Assembly (NCBI GenBank): GCA_045639905.1
Contig: JAZUDZ010000025.1
Coordinates: forward strand, 1 to 9,963
Length of the DNA stretch: 9,963 nt
Source: RGIG426 sp045639905
Lineage (GTDB): Bacteria; Bacillota; Clostridia; Oscillospirales; Acutalibacteraceae
Direction of reading: 5' to 3'
Under the pieces are notes generated by a model. It saw only the letters and a program-made list of their open reading frames with translations. It was not told where the DNA came from and ran no database searches. This document shows positions 7,701-9,963 of the stretch, in pieces. Both the position numbers and the translations under genes were made by a program. The stretch's first letter is position 1, and every line of letters starts with the position of its first letter.

Positions 7701-9599
7701 ATCTCCCACATGGTCGCCTACACGCGGTGTCGTCTCCCCGCTGATATTAATTCTTCTAATTAGGGGTCTCTGCACAAATACGGGTTCCGACCAAATAATA
7801 CATTCGTTCGCGGAAACGCTTGTACGAGACATATCGGCGTTTGCATCCCCCTCATTCAGCAAAATATCCAACCCGTCGGTAAAGAAACAGCCTTCCTTCG
7901 GAACGAGTTTCCACACCAAGGAATACTCATACCCTCCGATGAAATCCTTTCCATCTTCCATTCTTTCTTCATGATCTCTATTGTACCAATAGCAGTCTAT
8001 ACAAGTATACGGTGCATTGTCGGGCAGCACATACGACAGGAAGCCACCCACAGTATACTCCGCATCCGGACGAAGGTCGGCACCCGCAATGCTGACCCCG
8101 TCAATCGGCGTCGTTGGCACGGAGGCGGAAACCGATGGTGTCCAAACCGTGCACTGATTCTCTCCAAACGAAGAGTTGTGCCGGTCTATCTCATCGTCGC
8201 CGTTGACTAAAATACTCAAGTCCTTACTAAAGACGCACCATTCGTTCGGTGTAAAAACCCATACCAAAGCGTATACATCATCGGCCGCAAAGGTTTCATT
8301 CTCTCCCAGCGCGGCGGACTGACTGATATTATACCAGTAATGACTCGTACAGGTATATTTTGCACCACCTGGCAAATCATACGACAGGAAGTCTCCTGCT
8401 TTCTTTCCTATAACCGGCAAAAGATTGGCACCCGTCACGGCGACCTCGTCAATCTCCGTTATCGATATGACGGGAGAAACCGATGTTGTCCAAACCGTGC
8501 ACTGATTTTCTCCAAACGAGGAGTTATCCCAGTCTATCTCATCATCGCCGTTGACCAAAACACTTAAGTCTTCATTAAAGACGCAACGTTCGTTCGGTGT
8601 AAAAACCCATACCAAAGCGTATACATCATCGGCCGCAAAGGTGTCATTCTCTCCCAGCGCGGCGGACTGACTGATATTATACCAGTAATGACTCGTACAG
8701 GTATATTTTGCGTCATCCGGTAATTCATATGACAGGAAGTCTCCTGCTTTTCCCCTGGCAGCCGGCGTCAGATTGGCGCCCGTCACGGCGACCTCATCAA
8801 TCACCGTTGTCGGCATGGTGGGAGAAATCGATGTTGTCCAAATAACGCATTGCGTCGTTCCAAAAAAGGAGTTGTCCGAATCCAGGTCAAAGCCGTCATT
8901 GACCTGCACATTCAGGTCCTCTTTAAAGGCACACCATTCATTTGGAATAAGGTGCCACACCATTGCGTATAAATCTCCTGCCGCAAAAGTATCATTTTCC
9001 TTCATCACGACGTCCTTGCTTGCGTTGTACCAATAATGGTTGTCGCAAGTATATTTTGCGTCGTCCGGCAATTCATACGACAGGAAGTCTCCTGCTTTCT
9101 CCCCGACAACCGGTGCCAGATTGGCACCCGTCACGGCGACCTCGTCAATCTCCGTCGTCGGCGGCACGATGGGGGTGATCCTCTTTGTCCAGAAAACGAC
9201 TACATCATCAAGAATCCATGTATTCTCTTTGTCCAGATTTTCTTCACTATCGTTCAGCAAAATGTGCGTGTTGGAGGCAAAAGAATATCCTTCGCTCACG
9301 CCGATTGTCCATTCCAGGGAATAGGAATCCCCTTCTTTAAAGGTGTCATCATCTGCGAGCATTTTTCCCGTGGTGTCGTCGTACCAATAGTGCATGTTGC
9401 AGGTATACGGCGCACCATCCGGCAGTTCAAACCACATATAGTCGCCTGCCCGCTCCCCCACGGTAGGCGTGTCATCCGTATAGGTAATGGTGATCTCGGA
9501 AATTTCAATTTCCGCCGCGGAAAAAAGCGGTGTCACGGTCACAAGCATCACCATGCAAAGTACGATGGCAAGAAGTCGCGTTGTCAGCATTCTTTTCAT
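4719..9599 (-). CDS. Large secreted multi-repeat protein with C-terminal type I dockerin
   Basis: A 1626-aa exported protein. The ATG at 9599 has AGGAGG 8 bases upstream and opens a signal peptide (cleavage near FSA/A, residues 28-29). Domains in order: eight Ig-like repeats of about 113-120 residues (31-956); a solenoid-like region (957-1192) with ADVLGDGRVRYDDETKTLSL near its start; three repeats of a second subtype (1193-1548); a Pro/Asp linker (about 1549-1563); and a dockerin (1564-1626). A typical unit reads xVGxxAGDYL...PYTC..HYWY...M..NDTF..G..Y...W.L....GYxF......LLN...W. No glycoside hydrolase or peptidase motif is seen. Known dockerins dock onto cohesins of a cellulosome-like scaffold, so this is probably a structural, adhesive or glycan-binding partner; no cohesin is in the window. 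Transcribed alone from the divergent region on its right and ended by its own terminator. Architecture is clear, role inferred. Confidence 0.95.
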   Translation of the reverse strand: MKRMLTTRLLAIVLCMVMLVTVTPLFSAAEIEISEITITYTDDTPTVGERAGDYMWFELPDGAPYTCNMHYWYDDTTGKMLADDDTFKEGDSYSLEWTIGVSEGYSFASNTHILLNDSEENLDKENTWILDDVVVFWTKRITPIVPPTTEIDEVAVTGANLAPVVGEKAGDFLSYELPDDAKYTCDNHYWYNASKDVVMKENDTFAAGDLYAMVWHLIPNEWCAFKEDLNVQVNDGFDLDSDNSFFGTTQCVIWTTSISPTMPTTVIDEVAVTGANLTPAARGKAGDFLSYELPDDAKYTCTSHYWYNISQSAALGENDTFAADDVYALVWVFTPNERCVFNEDLSVLVNGDDEIDWDNSSFGENQCTVWTTSVSPVISITEIDEVAVTGANLLPVIGKKAGDFLSYDLPGGAKYTCTSHYWYNISQSAALGENETFAADDVYALVWVFTPNEWCVFSKDLSILVNGDDEIDRHNSSFGENQCTVWTPSVSASVPTTPIDGVSIAGADLRPDAEYTVGGFLSYVLPDNAPYTCIDCYWYNRDHEERMEDGKDFIGGYEYSLVWKLVPKEGCFFTDGLDILLNEGDANADMSRTSVSANECIIWSEPVFVQRPLIRRINISGETTPRVGDHVGDYLSSKVSEYELFTCVKHYWYNRSEYCVMTDNDVFLEGGSYSAVWELVPKEGYAFSSNPGAYISGFGVDQAYSFFSSDRCVVWTSSIQPIPTIAEINLTDVDFLPIVGETVSDPLDYTIPENALYKKASANENFWIGDTNDNKFIAGVTYSRRITVTAAQGYVFGANTVVRVNGTLVSDDMGWNLVWTADGMFFRIRTPETKAVEPTPITEINLSGMDVAAIPGRTAGNLLHVTLPENSEYRVSKHCWVDRSNQTDMANQEAFVVGTPYAAHIELRATPGYVFAETVSVTINGSTDAVDFSVSRRSGNQKFDIWTKMSQVIPESTFDSGIHLMVGQTWVNTTNAADVLGDGRVRYDDETKTLSLSNTTLLSCMYVIDAQANCSVYADQFITIHLTGFNMLYQSIATMIDSCCAIFVRGSGNECPPILTGDGSLTIYSGDSETGDSIAIFESSSTVEIAFTGRLYLQTGICGETGISNPISCSGSVLFSGFNDEQEIQLLSGTELSLQCKFPVKVTAMVYSSFDEEGNVASSEYFDTDGDLVCFRSGEGLAAVEFSAYKEIIDTIEIDGFCYPITNGRVGEYLHLVLPENAPYHFDESGYYWMNDTDSTRMDNDGIFEAGKPYTLGGTLVADEGYIFDKNLTILLNDGKFGVFEGRSKRDDFDTRVFHIWGELQNAVSGYIDTIEIDGFCVPVYGGKAGDYLNLTIPEDAPYHFAEGDTYWCNYADMVRIRDSSKFEPDIFYSIVSVLVANEGYIFTNRPTILLNGGEFEVDTEHTYRKGSDAGSFLVSGESKAISDIVIDTIEINGICNPVVGDKAGDYLNLTIAEGLPYHFAEDGLCWYDYSSMFNLEDDDTFKENTLYALGGTLIADEGYVFAKEPTVLLNDGAFAVDKEYTYRNGLNARSFDIFTEPQNATAQEDPVDPDDPVNPDTALGDANEDEAVDMKDVLTMRKYLAGMNAKCNIQNADVNEDGAVDMKDVLMLRKFLAGLIDKLGA
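4722..4910 (-). other. Dockerin type I domain (two Ca-binding repeats)
   Basis: Residues 1564-1626. Two duplicated F-hand segments follow the DxNxDxxxDxxD pattern: Asp1566, Asn1568, Asp1570, Asp1574, Asp1577, then Asp1598, Asn1600, Asp1602, Asp1606, Asp1609. Each continues into an MKDVL-[TM]-[ML]-RK-[YF]-LAG helix. The residue pair after the loop is Met-Lys in both copies, so the two cohesin-contact faces are nearly symmetric, as in dual-mode binding dockerins. Confidence 0.95.
4956..6023 (-). repeat. Protein repeat array, subtype 2 (units 9-11)
   Basis: Units 9 (5667-6023), 10 (5310-5666) and 11 (4956-5309) are each about 118-119 residues. They open with IDTIEI-[DN]-G-[FI]-C and share AGDYLNLTI, PYHFAE and ADEGY-[IV]-F. 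They lack the YTC/HYWY cysteine of the first array and instead have a Cys near the start of the unit. Confidence 0.9.
6024..6731 (-). other. Solenoid-like domain between the two repeat arrays
   Basis: Residues 957-1192 do not fit the repeat. The sequence is rich in short alternating strands, Gly/Ser/Asn turns and cysteines, and includes ADVLGDGRVRYDDETKTLSL, TGDGSLTIYSG and LSGTELSLQC. This resembles right-handed beta-helix regions seen in large surface proteins of gut Clostridia, some annotated as carbohydrate-binding. The fold is inferred by eye. Confidence 0.6.
8241..8363 (-). repeat. Near-identical 123-base segment, copy in unit 4
   Basis: Bases 8241-8363 match 8589-8711 with one difference (8295 T against 8643 G, which changes Glu to Asp). 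The offset is 348 bases, exactly one 116-codon unit. Confidence 0.9.
8589..8711 (-). repeat. Near-identical 123-base segment, copy in unit 3
   Basis: Partner of 8241-8363. Flanking parts of the two units have diverged more, so this is either a recent unit duplication or a local gene-conversion tract. Confidence 0.9.
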
Positions 9600-9646
9600 T
9601 TTGAGTTCCTCCTAGAACGGAATGTTGTGTATTTCTCAAAAATCAT

Positions 9647-9668
9647 ATAATCTAAATATTTAGATTAT
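9647..9668. promoter_or_regulatory. 22-base perfect palindrome near the dockerin gene's start site
   Basis: Arm ATAATCTAAAT (9647-9657) is followed directly by its inverse complement (9658-9668) with no spacer. It overlaps the -10 of the inferred leftward promoter and runs toward the start site, where a repressor dimer could bind. A role as a transcript hairpin is possible but it is purely AT-rich. Confidence 0.5.
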
Positions 9669-9690
9669 CACACTTTACATTTTATGTAAA
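9664..9690 (-). promoter_or_regulatory. Candidate promoter of the dockerin gene
   Basis: On the minus strand TTTACA (9685-9690) lies 15 bases from an extended -10, TGT-GATAAT, whose hexamer is at 9664-9669. The -10 is one base from consensus and has the TGn extension; the 15-base spacing is short. The transcript leader would be about 60 bases. Confidence 0.4.
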
Positions 9691-9691
9691 G
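9673..9691. promoter_or_regulatory. Operator-like inverted repeat over the -35
   Basis: Arms CTTTACAT and ATGTAAAG (8 bp each) flank a 3-base centre. It coincides with the -35 of the inferred dockerin promoter. The family of regulator that would bind it is not recognised. Confidence 0.45.
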
Positions 9692-9769
9692 AAAACGGGA
9701 CCGGATTTTTCGTTTCCTTTTCGAATACTGCATATGCTGCATAGTATTTCTTGCTTTATCTTAAAAATT

Positions 9770-9821
9770 CGGCAGAATACTCCCACCTCTAAACGAAGTG
9801 AAGGTGGCGAGATGAATGCCG
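9770..9821. other. Structured hairpin element, possibly an IS200/IS605 end
   Basis: An outer CGGCA/TGCCG pairing (9770-9774, 9817-9821) encloses a CCACCT/AGGTGG stem (9783-9788, 9802-9807) with a 13-base loop. GC-rich stems set in AT-rich DNA of this style recall subterminal hairpins or omega-RNA 3' ends of IS200/IS605 elements. Its orientation relative to the right-hand gene is not resolved, so this may be a remnant of another copy. Confidence 0.35.
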
Positions 9822-9877
9822 TCCGTTTCTGTGTGAACAAATAACGAAATATGATTCTTCTTTCCTTTTGTGAATGT

Positions 9878-9899
9878 CATGTGGAAAATTTTCCACATG
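9878..9899. promoter_or_regulatory. 22-base perfect palindrome upstream of the right-hand gene
   Basis: Arm CATGTGGAAAA (9878-9888) is followed directly by its inverse complement (9889-9899). It lies about 49 bases before the ATG at 9948. It could be an operator for that gene or a hairpin of a mobile-element end. Confidence 0.5.
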
Positions 9900-9947
9900 C
9901 AAAGGTGTATTCTTACATTGTAAATTTTGAGGAAAGGAGGAACATCT

Positions 9948-9963
9948 ATGTATTTGACTGTCA
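9948..9963 (+). CDS. Start of a rightward gene, possibly TnpB (IS200/IS605), cut by window edge
   Basis: AAGGAGG (9934-9940) sits 7 bases before an ATG that opens MYLTV, after which the window ends. The start signal is convincing. Many TnpB (OrfB) proteins of Clostridia begin with MYLTVKQQ, and the hairpin at 9770-9821 is compatible with a mobile element nearby, but five residues cannot prove the family. If correct, the protein would be an RNA-guided nuclease with an RuvC-like domain, encoded in an insertion that begins in the intergenic region. Confidence 0.4.

Larger units (their letters stand above)
6732..9509 (-). repeat. Protein repeat array, subtype 1 (units 1-8)
   Basis: In nucleotide order from the gene start: unit 1 9150-9509, 2 8802-9149, 3 8454-8801, 4 8106-8453, 5 7758-8105, 6 7419-7757, 7 7071-7418, 8 6732-7070. 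Units 2-5 are each exactly 116 codons. Units 2-4 open with IDEVAVTGANL and share AGDFLSY; units 7 and 8 are the most divergent. Length and strand pattern fit an Ig-like beta-sandwich. Confidence 0.9.
9600..9947. other. Divergent intergenic region, palindrome-rich, no gene seen
   Basis: About 350 AT-rich bases between the leftward dockerin gene and a rightward gene start. No ORF in it looks real. It holds the dockerin gene's ribosome binding site (AGGAGG, 9608-9613) and likely promoter, two palindromes over that promoter, a weaker inverted repeat (AATACT/AGTATT, 9724-9748), a structured hairpin element (9770-9821), a 22-base palindrome (9878-9899) and the ribosome binding site AAGGAGG (9934-9940) of the right-hand gene. 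Confidence 0.8.

Noticed and set aside
4956..9509. Regular spacing of similar segments, checked as a possible CRISPR array or tandem DNA repeat
   Set aside because: The period is about 348 bases, in frame, and conserved at protein level; these are protein repeats, not CRISPR repeats and spacers.
9889..9897. TTTTCCACA inside the right-hand palindrome resembles a DnaA box, and occurs inverted on both strands
   Set aside because: One mismatch to the box, only a single overlapping pair, and no dnaA, dnaN or AT-rich unwinding cluster nearby, so an origin is not supported.

Overview
The window looks like a piece of a Gram-positive, anaerobic, gut-type Clostridia chromosome (Ruminococcaceae/Oscillospiraceae-like). 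The reasons are strong AGGAGG-type ribosome binding sites, several Gram-positive-style lipoproteins with short Cys lipoboxes, a type I dockerin, a DUF4143-type ATPase and moderate base composition. This placement is an inference; there is no rRNA or other marker gene.

Layout, left to right. (1) Bases 2-1237, plus strand: the 3' part of an AAA_14/DUF4143 ATPase whose start lies off the left edge. (2) Bases 1255-1286: a hairpin with T-rich flanks on both sides, serving as a shared terminator between convergent genes. (3) Bases 1305-4447, minus strand: a compact three-gene operon transcribed leftward. It comprises a PstS-like substrate-binding lipoprotein followed by two tandem paralogous lipoproteins with degenerate WG-like segments. 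A good sigma-A promoter (TTGACA / TAAAAT) with phased A-tracts upstream drives it. (4) Bases 4672-4711: a terminator for the next gene. (5) Bases 4719-9599, minus strand: one very large secreted protein (1626 aa) made of a signal peptide, eight Ig-like repeats of about 115 residues, a solenoid-like domain, three more repeats of a second subtype, a short Pro/Asp linker and a C-terminal dockerin. (6) Bases 9600-9947: a divergent intergenic region with several palindromes. (7) Bases 9948-9963, plus strand: the first five codons of another gene, possibly a TnpB of the IS200/IS605 group.

The two central transcription units are both about the cell surface. The dockerin protein has no recognisable catalytic module, so it is best read as a structural or binding component that attaches to a cohesin-bearing scaffold encoded elsewhere. 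The SBP/lipoprotein operon has no permease or ATPase genes in view, which suggests an orphan binding protein working with its two lipoprotein partners in sensing or scavenging. The points most worth following up are the architecture of the dockerin protein (two repeat subfamilies split by a solenoid, subtype-specific cysteines, recent unit duplication), the unusual operon, and the palindrome-rich control region at the right end.
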